Assembly (NCBI RefSeq): GCF_020497125.1
Contig: NC_059072.1
Coordinates: forward strand, 301,214,781 to 301,278,780
Direction: 5' to 3'
DNA from: Mauremys mutica
Lineage: Eukaryota > Chordata > Testudines > Geoemydidae
DNA length: 64,000 nt
Of the stretch, positions 42,871 through 54,150 are shown one piece after another. Under the pieces are notes generated by a model, which worked only from the letters and a program-made list of their open reading frames with translations, made no database searches and was not told where the DNA came from. Within the stretch, counting starts at the first letter, position 1, and every line of letters starts with the position of its first letter. The position numbers were made by a program, and so were the translations under genes.

Positions 42871-44894
42871 GATGTGCTTGTGCAAAGCTTACAGTGCACT
42901 GGGTAAGGGTTGGGGGTTTGATTGACATACTTTGAACTTTGAAATGGAATGGGGGTGGACAACTGTGGATTTAGATAATACCATCTCTCAATACAGATAG
43001 CATACAACTTCTAAAGTTGTCATTTACCATGTGTTTATCTTTTAAATACTAACAATTTCTTAATAAAATAAAAACCTTTGTTTGAACATTTATTAGGCAA
43101 GTATAATATTAAATCATTGCCAGGCAGGCTGGTTGCCATTAGCACACCAAACGTAAACCAAGTGCATGAATAAAGGCGAATAGTGGAACAATTTCCAAGA
43201 TGGAATCCACCTACTATGGCATGTCCCCTGGCCTCTCTGTTCTTTCCTTCCACGTTTGCTGGGTGCTAGGGCAGAGGGGCAGGGAGGCTCATACGACAGA
43301 CTGCATGGGGTATCTGTTCCATAGAGGACTTAGGCCATGGGGCTGGCACAGCATCAGTCTGCAGTTTTGCAGCCATTATTAAAAGCAGCCTTTCAGTTTT
43401 TTCTGTAGTGCGCTATCTTCATCCTTAGCCGCCACTCCTCTTCCAGGAACTGTGAAGCAAGTGTCTGAGCCTCTACTGAAATCTGTCTTTAAGCTGTGAA
43501 ACCAACCTGAGCCTTTCATCTTGCCTTTCCGCTTTCTGTCAGTCCCTCTCTGGTACTGGACTGTTTGTTGGCTTTATCGAGAATGTCAACTGTAAGTTCA
43601 ACAGAAATGATTCCTCTTGCACCAGTCCATGACGGTACCATGATCCAGTTTTCTACTCTAGTAACGCAAGTTGTCAAGGATACTATGATCTGCCAAGGTC
43701 GATGGTCCTGGAAGAGAAGAAGAAACAGAAGGTTATTGTATCAAGTGTGTCAGTACATGAGCACAAAAATTCCTTTTGAAATTTCAAGGGCATAAAATGT
43801 TACTTTGTAAAACTGTACCTCAGTATATTGTCAGAGGGATGCTTTAGACCTCAGAGGCTCCCTTGACATAGCTGGGTTAAAAAGAGGTGCATAGTGAATA
43901 GTTAAAAATCACAACCACTTTTTTCTAAGAATTGTGGACCAGTTTGGACTGTGTAGGAAGGTGGTTGCCATGGTGTTCTACATAAGCCATCTCTGTCATT
44001 TGAGGCATTCCACATTTTAGAGAACACAACAGTTCTGGTGGCTCCAAGGTGGCAAAGAGATTTATTCCAAGCTGCTGATGGGGAAGCCAACTGTTCATCC
44101 CACTGTGAAGCGCACATCTGTGAGTGAAATGGGCTGATCAGCTACCGAGGTGCCCTGAAAAATACGCCCTTCCCTGAAATATGACTGCCTATCTGGAGTT
44201 CCTGCTACTGAAAAAGTTTGCAGCTATCAGAACCCAGGATGGGGTCAAAATTCATGAGCGAGTCAATGGGATGCCATGTTAGCTTCTGCATGTACTGGTG
44301 CCTCCCCACGGCTTCTGATATAGGCTTTTTGACTTCCTGCAAACCACACAAACTCCACTGGCATCCCCTTTCCCTCCCCCGCCCCTCAGTACATTTCTGG
44401 ACTGCATTCAGACCTCCAGACATACTACAGACACATGATTTCATCACCCGTGCACTACATTTAACTGAAACGACTGCATTTCAGACACCACCACCCCCTT
44501 CTGCAGTTCAGAGCTTGCAGGTGGCTTCTTACTTCGTTGGATTGGTACGGCTTGCTTACAGGATGGGCAATGTAATGTTCTCACTTTTTAACAAACCAGC
44601 ATGTCCTAACACCCCCCCCCCAATAAAATAAAATTGCCCATTACTAGTAAAACATGACTTTGGAGGTTTGTCACATTTGTGCTTCCTGATATCCATTTTA
44701 AATTCGAGGTTGTGGGGGGTGGGGTGGGGGATACTGAGGAGCTGGCCTGCAATCTGCCATTGGCAGATAAACTGCTGCCCAGGGCTTGCACTGATTTTTG
44801 CTTTGGTTCATAAGAAGAAAATCCCTTCCATAGCAATTAATTAAAAATGGAGCCAGAAACTTACCTAGCTATGGGGTGACCTCTGCCTCTTCAG

Positions 44895-45290
44895 TGTCTG
44901 CTGATGGTTCCATGGTGAGTTGCTTCTCTGGGGGGTACCATCAGAAAAGCTCCTCTGAGTACAGTCTGAGGATGTGCTGCAGCTGCTCCTGTGACAAACC
45001 CTCCTCCAGGACTGATTTCATCCCCAGAGTCTCTTTGATGGCCTCATCTGGAGCCTGCTGCTGGCTCCCATTCCCATGCTAGATTCTGAGGTCTGCAGGT
45101 CATCGTGTGCTACTGTTGGTTCTGTGCTAGGCACAGTACTCAGCACCTGGTCAAAGCTCTCATAAAACAGACGTGACAATGGCAAAGTCTTCTTCAAGTG
45201 ATGGTCCCTATTATATTTCACTGAGGGTTTACATGCAACGTGCATCCGGAGCTGGAGAATTTGAAAGTAGTAGTGTCCCCTTGCAGCATG
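44895..45290 (-). pseudogene. Myb-like Harbinger accessory protein, fragment
   Basis: The minus frame at 45245-45018 reads RLFYESFDQVLSTVPSTEPT and then TSESSMGMGASSRLQMRPSK, which resembles the linker after the trihelix in Harbinger-type Myb proteins (a RFYEALHAIL-like motif followed by an acidic/Ser region). The DNA-binding helices are not recognisable. Its position and orientation opposite the transposase support the call. Confidence 0.5.
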
Positions 45291-45589
45291 GTTTCGTCTG
45301 AGGAGGTAAAGGGGTGGTGCACACTAACCATGTCTCCAGTTCCTTCTCACCTCCAACATCGTTGCTATGGACACTGTCATGCAGAGGGAATTGTGGCTTC
45401 ATTCCTCTGGTTTCCCCAGGGAGGTTCGAAATACCATTGAGCGCCTCCCTTTTGATGAATCTTTATCTTTTTAATCAGAAAATGGATGATTCTCTCCACA
45501 TCCTGAAGGATTCAAGACCCACAGTTTGCTCACTGGGTATCTATACACTTTGGTGCCTAAGCGTAAATTCTACTGCCCATCACCCACAC

Positions 45590-46560
45590 AACAATAGTAC
45601 AGGACTTCCCAGTTTTTCCACCAGCGATCATAAAACTACCATGCAAGTGCCAAAGGACCAAACCATCTCACCCTCCAGGCCTACCATCACAGCCTTTCTC
45701 CTCACACATGCAATCCTCTCAGAAAAGATATTTCTGAGGAACACTAGAGAGCGGTCATCCACCTTCCTTACTGCCATTCTACTACACCATCCCCTTTGGG
45801 GGTCATTTAGCACTCTTTTTTTGTACCAGCTTGGAGTGCAATAACAATGGACAAGTTGGTGTGAAATGTCATCCACTATGGCTATATGCTACCTCATTCA
45901 CAACCCAATCCTCAATCCTTCCTTAGGGACCACTCTTACAACAGCATCCTCACCCTAGAGGTGGACTCGTTACTACAAAGATGGGTGATAGGGCAGTTCA
46001 TCCAGACTATCAAGGGATGGGGTTCTAGTCAACCTACCTCCTGATACTCAAAAAGGACAGGGTGGAGACCAGTCCTGGATCTCTGTCATCTCAATGGCTT
46101 CATCCACACACCTAAGTTTCATGTGGTCATCTTAGCAGCTATCATCCCGTCATTAGAAGAAGGCATGTGGTTTGTGGCTTTTGATATGCAGGATACTATT
46201 TTCACATAGACATCCATCTGGCCCACAGACGATTCCTGAGGTTCATGGTAAGCCATCAGCGTTTTCAATGCCTCTTCCTCCTTGGCCGCATGGCATTGTG
46301 CATGTATGTCACCGCCTTTGCTTGCTTCCGCCTCCTTCTCTGCCTCCAGATGTGGCTCCATAGTGTCTACTCACCCACATGACGTGCCAGATAGTTCCCC
46401 CAAGGTACTTTCGTCCCTCTAGTGGTAGACAGACCCATGACAGATCTGTGTCCTTTTTCCCATTCTCCCCAGACAGGACGGTCGTCACAGTGCATCCCAT
46501 GTGGGAGGGGAGTGCACATGGGAGAACACATGACACAAAGAATGTGGACCCCTCAGGAAT
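45590..46560 (+). mobile_element. DIRS reverse transcriptase fragment
   Basis: Broken frames show the DIRS RT: a K(D/G)R-rich start near 46060, SQWLHPHT in place of LNNFIHTPKF, then FHIDIHLAHRRFLRFMVSHQ at about 46200-46256 and QCLFLLGRMALCMYVTAFA. Flanked on the right by CR1 sequence from 46589. No ITR is attached, so it is a piece of a larger copy. Confidence 0.65.
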
Positions 46561-46588
46561 CAAGGATGCACATCAGTGTTCTGAAATG

Positions 46589-47040
46589 TAGGGCTGAAAG
46601 GGACCTCAACAGGTCATCAAGTCCAGCCCTCTGTGCTGTAGCAGGACCAAGACAACTTAGATAATTCCTGACAGGCATTTGAACAACGATGGAGCTTCTA
46701 CAAGCCTATTCTAGTGATTAATTACTCTGAGTTGGACAGGGTTTCTTAATATCTAATGTAAATCTTCCTTGCTGCAGTTTACTACAGTTTACAAGGTACT
46801 ACTTGTCCTATCTTCCGTGGATATGGAGAACAGTTGATCTCAGTTCATTTTATAACAGCCCTTAACATATCTGAAGACTTACCAGGTCCTTAACTCTTTT
46901 TTCAAAAGTAAACATACCCAGTTTATTAACCTTTCTTCATAGTTCAGGTTTTTTTAACTTTTTATCATTTTTGGTCCTACCTCAGCGCAGAGGGCTGGAC
47001 TTGATGACCTGCCTAGGTCCTTTTCAGACCTACATTTATA
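46589..47040 (+). mobile_element. CR1 LINE-like 3' region
   Basis: GTAGGGCTGAAAGGGACCTC and AGGTCATCAAGTCCAGCCC at the left, and AGGGCTGGACTTGATGACCT at 46989-47008 near the right, are CR1 3' UTR phrases. The two blocks may be two pieces of one copy or two adjacent copies. Confidence 0.65.
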
Positions 47041-47874
47041 TTCTTTAATTGTTGCCTCCGGAAAAAAAATCAGATTCATTTTACTCTGATCTTTCTATAA
47101 TCCCCCCCCCCTTCCCCATCTTCACCAATCTCTTGTGGAGGTGGGATTTTATTTCTTTTTGCTATTCTATTAATAATCTGTTCCAAAAACATACTGATAT
47201 TTGTGCTTCAGATATAGAGAAGTGTGCTGTGCCTGGTGATGAGGCAATTTCATTTTAGAATCCATTCTAGCCTTCCTTATCTGAATCTCTTTATCTTTAT
47301 TCTACTGTGAATTAATAAGAATTTCAGGTAAATTATTTTCATAAGATAGCTAAATACAAGTTTTTTTTGTATTCGTATCAGTTTAGATTATAGTAGCAAT
47401 ATTAACTCATATAATATTGAAAGAAAAGGCTGTCTTTTCATCCTGGAGAGCTGAAAGTGTTTCCTGTTAACAGGATTTCCCTCTTTCCTCTACCAGTTTG
47501 ATTCCCTGCTAAACAAAACATGGCTTTAGAGATTATAGGATTTTTACTTCCAGGTAGTGTTATATGAAATTAAGTTTTTTCATTGTTGTATAGACCATCC
47601 ATAGACTACCATTTAAAGAACATTCTTCAAAAATCCTTATACAATAGTAAGTGCTTGAAATGTGTAATGACAGATGTGTGTGTCTACAAATGCGTTTGGT
47701 GGTGGCACTTGCAGGGAAAGATAATGTCTGTACAGTATATGTTGTGTGTGGATACTAAGTATTATATCTGAAAGTTTGGGGGGACTTGTTTACATGCTTA
47801 TGGCTTCTTCCTGTCTTAGGGTACTTATGCAGCTATCTTGTAGTTGTTTCAATTGTTTAGTTCTTAAGGTTTTG

Positions 47875-48003
47875 TATCAGAGGGGTAGCCGTGTTTTCTG
47901 GATCTGTAAAAGCAGCAAAGAGTCTTGTGGCACCTTATAGACTAACAGACGTTTTGGAGCATGAGCTTTCGTGGGTGAATACCCACTTCGTCGGATGCAT
48001 GTC
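47875..48003 (+). repeat. Interspersed repeat, copy B
   Basis: TATCAGAGGGGTAGCCGTGT, then AGCAGCAAAGAGTCTTGTGG, GCACCTTATAGACTAACAGA, and GAATACCCACTTCGTCGGAT. It is the fuller copy of the repeat at 39213-39300. CCCAC and GTGGG stretches let the 3' part fold (GTGGGTGAATACCCAC). Confidence 0.7.
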
Positions 48004-49280
48004 AGGTTTTGTAGTTTTTGTAGGTTTTATTAATAGCAATCAATGTAGGTGTCTTGGAAATTAGTTTACTATCCAGATTTCTCTGCAATTTTGATTCAAC
48101 CCCACAGCTTCAGAAGCCTAACTGCATGGTGTTTGGAGGGTACTAAAGTTGTATCAGGCTTGCCTTCACAAAACTAATGATGGTATAGTAGTAGACATGT
48201 ATCTAGGCATATTTATATAATCTTAGGCGTGATGGCATCTGAGTGCCTAAATATAGCACTAGCTCAAATACTACCTTGAGTTAGCATGACCTAAAAGAAG
48301 CTACACTTTTTCCTTGGTGTCTCCCAAGAAGAAAAAATTCTGCCCAGTAGTCCTAGTACATTGAACATGGGATTTGGGGCCTTTATATGAAATTACCATT
48401 TCTACATGAACCTGAGCCTTAAGACTAGCTCTTAGCTGGGTGATTTTGCTGCATGCAAATGACTGACTAAAAGTGACACCTTGAAATGTAAGAATTTTCA
48501 TACTCCATGGGTTGCTCCCAAAATATATTTGCAATAAATGCTTTAAACATCCCCATCTGTTCCCACTGTCCCCTAGCAAAAGAGAACAAAATCAGACACA
48601 CAAACAAATTCCAGTTTTTTTAATCTGACTGACCAATCTTTGGGTCTCCAGTCAGTGGTGCTCTATATCTGTGAGATTAAATCCAAAGAGTGAAGACCTT
48701 CAATTAGTCAAGGTTTGCATCGATTGTGTTGCAGGTGCCTTGATTCCATTGAAGCGCATGTGTCCTATTTCTGTGTAACTAAAAACATGGAGGCTCTGTG
48801 AGGAAATACCGGATGAGAGAAAATGTCTGGCTGGAAGAAACCTCAGAAGTCTCAAACAAGGTATAAGGCTCTCTGCACAGGAAGGTAGGCTGTCTCCCCT
48901 AAAGCCCTTTCTTTTCCTCTTACAAGAAAGCTGGCTTTATCTGTCCTTGATTTGGATAGCTATAGAAATGAAAGGGAAGCTGTGACCAAGTTTTGTAGCT
49001 GGGTGCCCTCCATGAACTAGTGGTAGATCACATAAGGAAGCAAAGGACATTTAATTCTGTTCTGACGATCTCTACATTTTAAGATAGAGTAAAATGTTAG
49101 TAACCATGGGACTTTTTGTTCATGTCTATCTCATTAGGTTAGTTTTAAAGAAACTGTGTACTCCCTGGGTTAGAAATCTCTCTCGGTTAGAATTTTAAGG
49201 CTGGAACTCAGTGGGAAGTGGTCTTATAAATCAGATCCAAATATTACTGAACATTCATTTAGTTGGGGATTTGTCCTACT

Positions 49281-49362
49281 TACTAGGGGATTGGTGCTGC
49301 TTTGAGCAGGGGGTTGGACTAGATGACCTCTTGAGGTCCCTGATATTCTGTGATTCATAGCA
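49281..49362 (+). mobile_element. CR1 3' end
   Basis: GAGCAGGGGGTTGGACTAGA, TGACCTCTTGAGGTCCCTGA and the octamer-like tail ATATTCTGTGATTC are the CR1 3' terminus. Strongly 5'-truncated. Confidence 0.85.
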
Positions 49363-50257
49363 AAATGTAAAAATCTTTTACTTTAAAACTATACTCTTCA
49401 TAAGAAGAATGGGATAATTCAAAAAAGCGTAGGTAGGAAAGTAAGAAATTGTGCATTAAGCAGTACCAGAATTTAATGATTAGCTAATATTTACCCCTTC
49501 TCCTAGTGTACAGAGTGTTTGCTCATTAACAGCTCTATAGAGTACATAGAATTATTAACCCCAGTCAATAGATGAGGTAATATTTGAACTTAATCTACTG
49601 GTTCCCAGTGCAATGCCACTTCACCTAGGCCAGAAGGGTGTTTAGAAGGGAAAGGAAGAGAAGGAGGAGGATCTTGTCTGTCTCCATCCAGTTCTGTGTG
49701 GCTGTTTTAGAACAACGGAGAAAAAAATCGGTGGCATTTCAGTGGCATCTAAGAGCATGCATGTTGTAACTGGAACATTGAGAAATTTAAGGAGAAAGCC
49801 TCTAACAAGTTGTATAGCTTCTCTGCAAATGGGATTCCCCCTCCCCGCCGCAGTTTATAATTTGACCAAATCTGGAAGGGTTTTCATTGGGACAGTAATA
49901 CAGTAAAAAGCACCAGTCTGACCCCCAGACTACTCCCTGCAAAATTTCAAGTTACTGCATCATGGCACAAAAAAGTGATGGTAATTGTTAAATCTGAACA
50001 TTTTTTTTTAAAACAATGCAGAACTTTTCAGTAATATTCTTGGAAATTGCTACGTTGTATGTGGTTGAATTTCCAAAAAATAAATTGAACCCCAAGCTCC
50101 AATCATGGAAAATCCCAACCTAATTAGTTGAGGTTTGCTAAAATTTAAACATTTGAACCATTTTTTTTTATAGTGGGAATTGTTAGGCAGCCTTAGAATA
50201 GGTGTTTTGGCTTCACATGTGATGCATCAGTAATAGTTAGCATCTGTAACTATGTGA

Positions 50258-51164
50258 GAGTCTGTCTACACTACAGGTGTCACTGCAGAGCTATAGTGTA
50301 GATCAGGGGTTGGCAACCTACGGCACGCGTGCCAGAGGTGGCACGCGAGCCGATTTTTCATGGCACGCGGGGCGGGCTGAGCTGCTTAGCCCGCCCCAGC
50401 TCTGGGGTTCCCGCTGCTGGCCCCTTGCCAGCTGGGGTCCACGCAGCCCCACTCACCTTGCTTCCAGTTGGAGTTCCAGCGCAGGCCCCCTGCCAGACAG
50501 GGTCCAGGCTTCCGGCCCTGCTCAGCCCTACCAGCCACCAGCTCCACTCACCTCAGCTGCCGATCTGGGGTTCCAGCCGCTGACCTTCTGCGAGCTGGTT
50601 ATCAACTTATAACTCAGAAGCCTGTGTGCAGCTTAAAGTATCTAAATACGTGCCACCAGACATTGGAAAACTCAGCAAGGAAAAGCAAGGGCAAGGATCA
50701 CACTAAACTAATAAGATCTGAATTTTAATTTAATTTTAAATAAAACTTCTGAAACATTTTGAAAACCTTGTTTACTTTACGTATAACAACAGTAGGTTGG
50801 TTATATACGGTATTATAGACTTATAGAGAGACCTTCTAAAAAACGTTCAAATGTATTACCGGCACTCGAAGCCTTAAATTAGAGTGTGTACATGAAGACT
50901 CGGCACACCGCTGCTGAAAGGTTGCCGCTGCTGAAAGGTTGCCGACCCCTAGTGTAGATGATTCCTACACTGATGGGAGGGATATTTTTAGTGATGTAGG
51001 TAATCCATCTCCCCGAGTGGATGTAGCTAGGTTGTCAGAATTCTTCTTTCTACCTAACTATATCTATATCTTGAGCTTAACTAGAGCTCTCAGGGATGAA
51101 AATTTTTGTCACACCCTTGATCAATGTAACTAGGTCAATCTAAATTTGAAGTGTAGACCAGGCC
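50258..51164. mobile_element. MITE-like outer element carrying an hAT insertion
   Basis: Left GTCTGTCTACACTACAGG and right (reverse complement) GGCCTGGTCTACACTTC share GTCTACACT. Removing 50304-50959 leaves about 250 bp. The ends resemble those of the Harbinger element at 8559-14341, which suggests mobilisation by the same kind of transposase. A 3-bp target duplication was not found. Confidence 0.55.
50304..50951. mobile_element. Non-autonomous hAT element, 648 bp
   Basis: Ends CAGGGGTTGGCAACC and (reverse complement) TAGGGGTCGGCAACC. Exact 8-bp target duplication GTGTAGAT at 50296-50303 and 50952-50959. The GC-rich half (50330-50620) gives open frames in several phases that are not genes. 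TGCTGAAAGGTTGCCG occurs in tandem near 50911-50942. Confidence 0.88.
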
Positions 51165-52662
51165 TGAGCATAAGTACCAGTGATTAGTTATAATACTCTA
51201 AATGTAATGTATACTAAATTTGTGTTTAAATGATTTTTCAAAATCATTTAGAAACCTGCATCACATTTTTTCAGTATTTTCATAACTGAATGATGCTGGA
51301 GACTTTCCACAGGAACTACCATTTTATTGACACTACCCAGGAGGAAGTCCATTCTTATGAAATTTAAGACACTAGAAATTCTGTTCATAAACTGAATGAG
51401 CCCTGCGTTTCTCAGTCCGTTGGGGCTTCTGCTGGACAGTATCATAACAGTATCACTCTTGGAATTCCTGATGTAAACAAGGCATGAGTGTTTTTATTAC
51501 TGTTGTCTGTCCACACTATCGCTTCCAACTGTTCTAATACCAGTGGAGTGCTACCTGATGGTAAGAAAACTTGTAGTGTCCAGTAATAGGAAGTGCTGAG
51601 AAACTTAAACCTTCTCAATGCTTCTGAGTTATGTAGTCAGTAAAGTCTTGTAGAAATGGCTTTGTGTAAGGGATATTGCCTGAAATACAGGCACAAGGAG
51701 TGAACCCCTATGACATGTGTCTTCCCACACAGATACCTGAGAGAGAGCCAAACTGGCTAACCCACTTACGTAGACCTAATTAGTGGTACAGTCTGCATCA
51801 CAAAATGTGTGTGCTAGGACTGATTTTTACCACAACACTAGTGCTAGACCTTGCCTACTGGCAAAATCAGTATGAAATATTCAAACTTTGTTAGGCACAG
51901 TGTCTTAATTGTTGTACTGTATGTTGGCACAAACCATGTTCGGAGACAACAGTGTCACAAACTGATTACAAGCACTGTAAAAATTGTAGGGTTGATGGGG
52001 TCTTAAAGCTTGCAATTGTATATCTTCTATCAAAGGAATAAAAAGCTCATTACACTGGATAGGCACATGAACTGGATGTTTCAGCTAAGGCCACTAGTAA
52101 TGAAATGTCTTATGTTGGCTTATGAATGGGGGAAATTCACACCTCTTAGATTTATTGTTTTCAGATGGTCTACATATTCAGTGACTTTGTGTACAATAGA
52201 AAATGTACCTGTTTTGCTGAGTATACCTGTACCAGTCCTATCCCCAGTGTGTTAGAGTAAGCAGGACATAAGTGTTCTAGCACTGTTGTGAAAACTTGCT
52301 TAGAGCAGAATTAGATGGCACGGTGGTTAAAAACCTCTGCACCCTATGTAAGAGAGTTTGTGATGTTGCCAGAAAATTAATACAAAATTTTCGTAGTATT
52401 GACACACATCATAGGAGACCTGAAAGACTTACCCCATGTTGAAGAGGATGTCCTAGATAATTTAGTGTTTTTCACAGTATTAAAATCAAAGTCTTTGACT
52501 GCACTGGATGTATTCTGTAGTTGGAAAGACTTTGAAGTTGGGCTTACTGTCACTTGTTCATAAACTGGAGTTGTAAGTGGCGTGGAGTTAAAGAACTAAC
52601 AATGCTGGCTTAGTTGCATGTTGTTTTTTCAGGCACAGAAATATTAACAAATTTAAATAGCA

Positions 52663-53172
52663 CATGGGTTCTCAAACTTTATGTAGTGTGGACCAACTCT
52701 TGATACAGAAATTGTTGTAAACCAGGGGTTCTCAAACAGGGGGTCGGGACCCCTCCAGGGGTCATGAAGTTATTACATGGGAGTCGCGAGCTGTCAACCT
52801 CCACCCCAAACCCCACTTTGCCTCCAGCATTTAAAATGGTGTTAAATATATAAAATGTGTTTTTAATATATAAGGGGGGGGTCGCACTTAGAGGCTTGCT
52901 ATGTGAAAGGTGTCACCAGTAAAAAAAAAAAAAAAAAAAAAAGTTTGAGAGCCACTGTTGTCAACTACATTCCCTCCCATTTGTGACACACATCCCAATA
53001 TTTTACATTGGAAAGAAATACTAAGCAAGTATTAATTTCAGCCGTCTTTTAATGTGACTTAATAGCTGGAAACAAGGAGAGTGAGCATCATATGACCCAA
53101 CCAGCTTTGTGGATTATCAGCAAGTATTTTGTGAAATATCTGTGGTCACCAACTACAGTTTGAGAAACGCTG
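52663..53172. mobile_element. Older hAT element, split by a younger one
   Basis: Left CATGGGTTCTCAAACTTTAT and right AGTTTGAGAAACGCTG are inverted ends. The flanks AAATAGCA and AAGTAGAG agree at 5 of 8 positions, a decayed target duplication. 52723-52957 is a nested hAT copy. Confidence 0.65.
52723..52957. mobile_element. Nested non-autonomous hAT element
   Basis: CAGGGGTTCTCAAACAGGGG to AGTTTGAGAGCCACTG. Target duplication TTGTAAAC (52715-52722) and TTGTCAAC (52958-52965), 7 of 8. Same family as 8341-8537. An A run of about 22 lies near its right end. Confidence 0.8.
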
Positions 53173-54100
53173 AAGTAGAGCTAATAGCTAGCTTTGACAC
53201 TTAGGACAAACTTTAATTAACAATAAATGGTAAAAGTTCTTTTCTACAAGCTGTGCTAGGATCATTAATAAGAATTAACAAGCTGACTAAGTGTTTATGG
53301 CAGCGCTGGTGGTATTTATTTATTCCTTCTGCTCAAAGGTATTCCTTTTTAGGATAACAGTGAGTAAATATCTGTTTACAGCCAAAATGATCGTTTTACA
53401 AATCAACTCAAGCAGGAACTCAGACAAAATAGATCGGATTTGTTGGATAGAGAAAATTCACTCATTGGGGCTGGCAAGGAAAATAGCCAAGAAGGCTTAC
53501 TATAGAGACAAATTAGGAATCTCTGCTCTTTCAGAAGAAGGTTTAGAAAAGACTTCAGCAAGGAAAAGTGTGGAAAAATCCATGCCCTTCTATTCCATTC
53601 CAACTACTTTCCCTTATTTCTGTTTGCACAGCAACAAGTTGTAAAACTTCTGTTGCCCTGTGTGAGCAGATTTGTCAGCCACGTGTTTAAGGCATAAACT
53701 ATGGAATGTCTTCCAATAGGAGCCAGAAAACTCTTATAATTGAATACCTAAAAATAAAAAAAAAAGGTTCTTCTTTGAGTAATGTCCCTGTGGATGCTTC
53801 ACTTCAGATGTGCATGTGCCTTGGTTGGAGACTTTTGATAGCATTACCTGTTTGGTCCGCATGTGCATCCTAGTTATCCTTATACCCCTTACCAATGGTA
53901 CATAGGGCAGTGTCGGAATTGAGAGTGGTTTGTCCTCTTCAACTGCGTTGGCCTGAGACAGACCAAGACTGGCGGTCCCCATGTCTTAAAGTAAAGCTTT
54001 AAGCTGTCCTGTATAATTTAGTATAGGTGGTAATTTTGTTGAGTTGGTTTACGAGTTAATTTAGTTCTGTATGTAGTTTGGGGGACCTTTTGCAAGTCTG

Positions 54101-54150
54101 TTCACACACACACTCACTCACTCACTCACTCTCCTCCCCCCCCCCCCGCC
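54101..54150. repeat. CA/CACT simple repeat with poly-C
   Basis: CA dinucleotides, then ACTC tetranucleotides, then a C run, inside the DIRS copy. Confidence 0.85.

Larger units (their letters stand above)
41500..45320 (+). mobile_element. Older, degraded Harbinger relative
   Basis: Same layout as the element at 8559-14341: transposase fragments on + (about 41650-42870) and Myb-protein fragments on - (about 44895-45290). The outer ends could not be fixed: GGGTGTCTCTAGGTCC near 41245 and GGTATCTATACACTTTGG near 45536 are candidates only. Divergence from the younger element is large, so this is a different, older subfamily. 42900-44890 between the genes has no recognisable content. Confidence 0.65.

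Noticed and set aside
47101..47112. Poly-C and other homopolymer runs as regulatory sites
   Set aside because: Short simple-sequence runs occur throughout; nothing around them supports a regulatory role.
53291..53644. 117-codon + frame with a hydrophobic start
   Set aside because: No domain, no splice or promoter signals, AT-rich codons of the local composition, and a competing minus frame; taken as chance.
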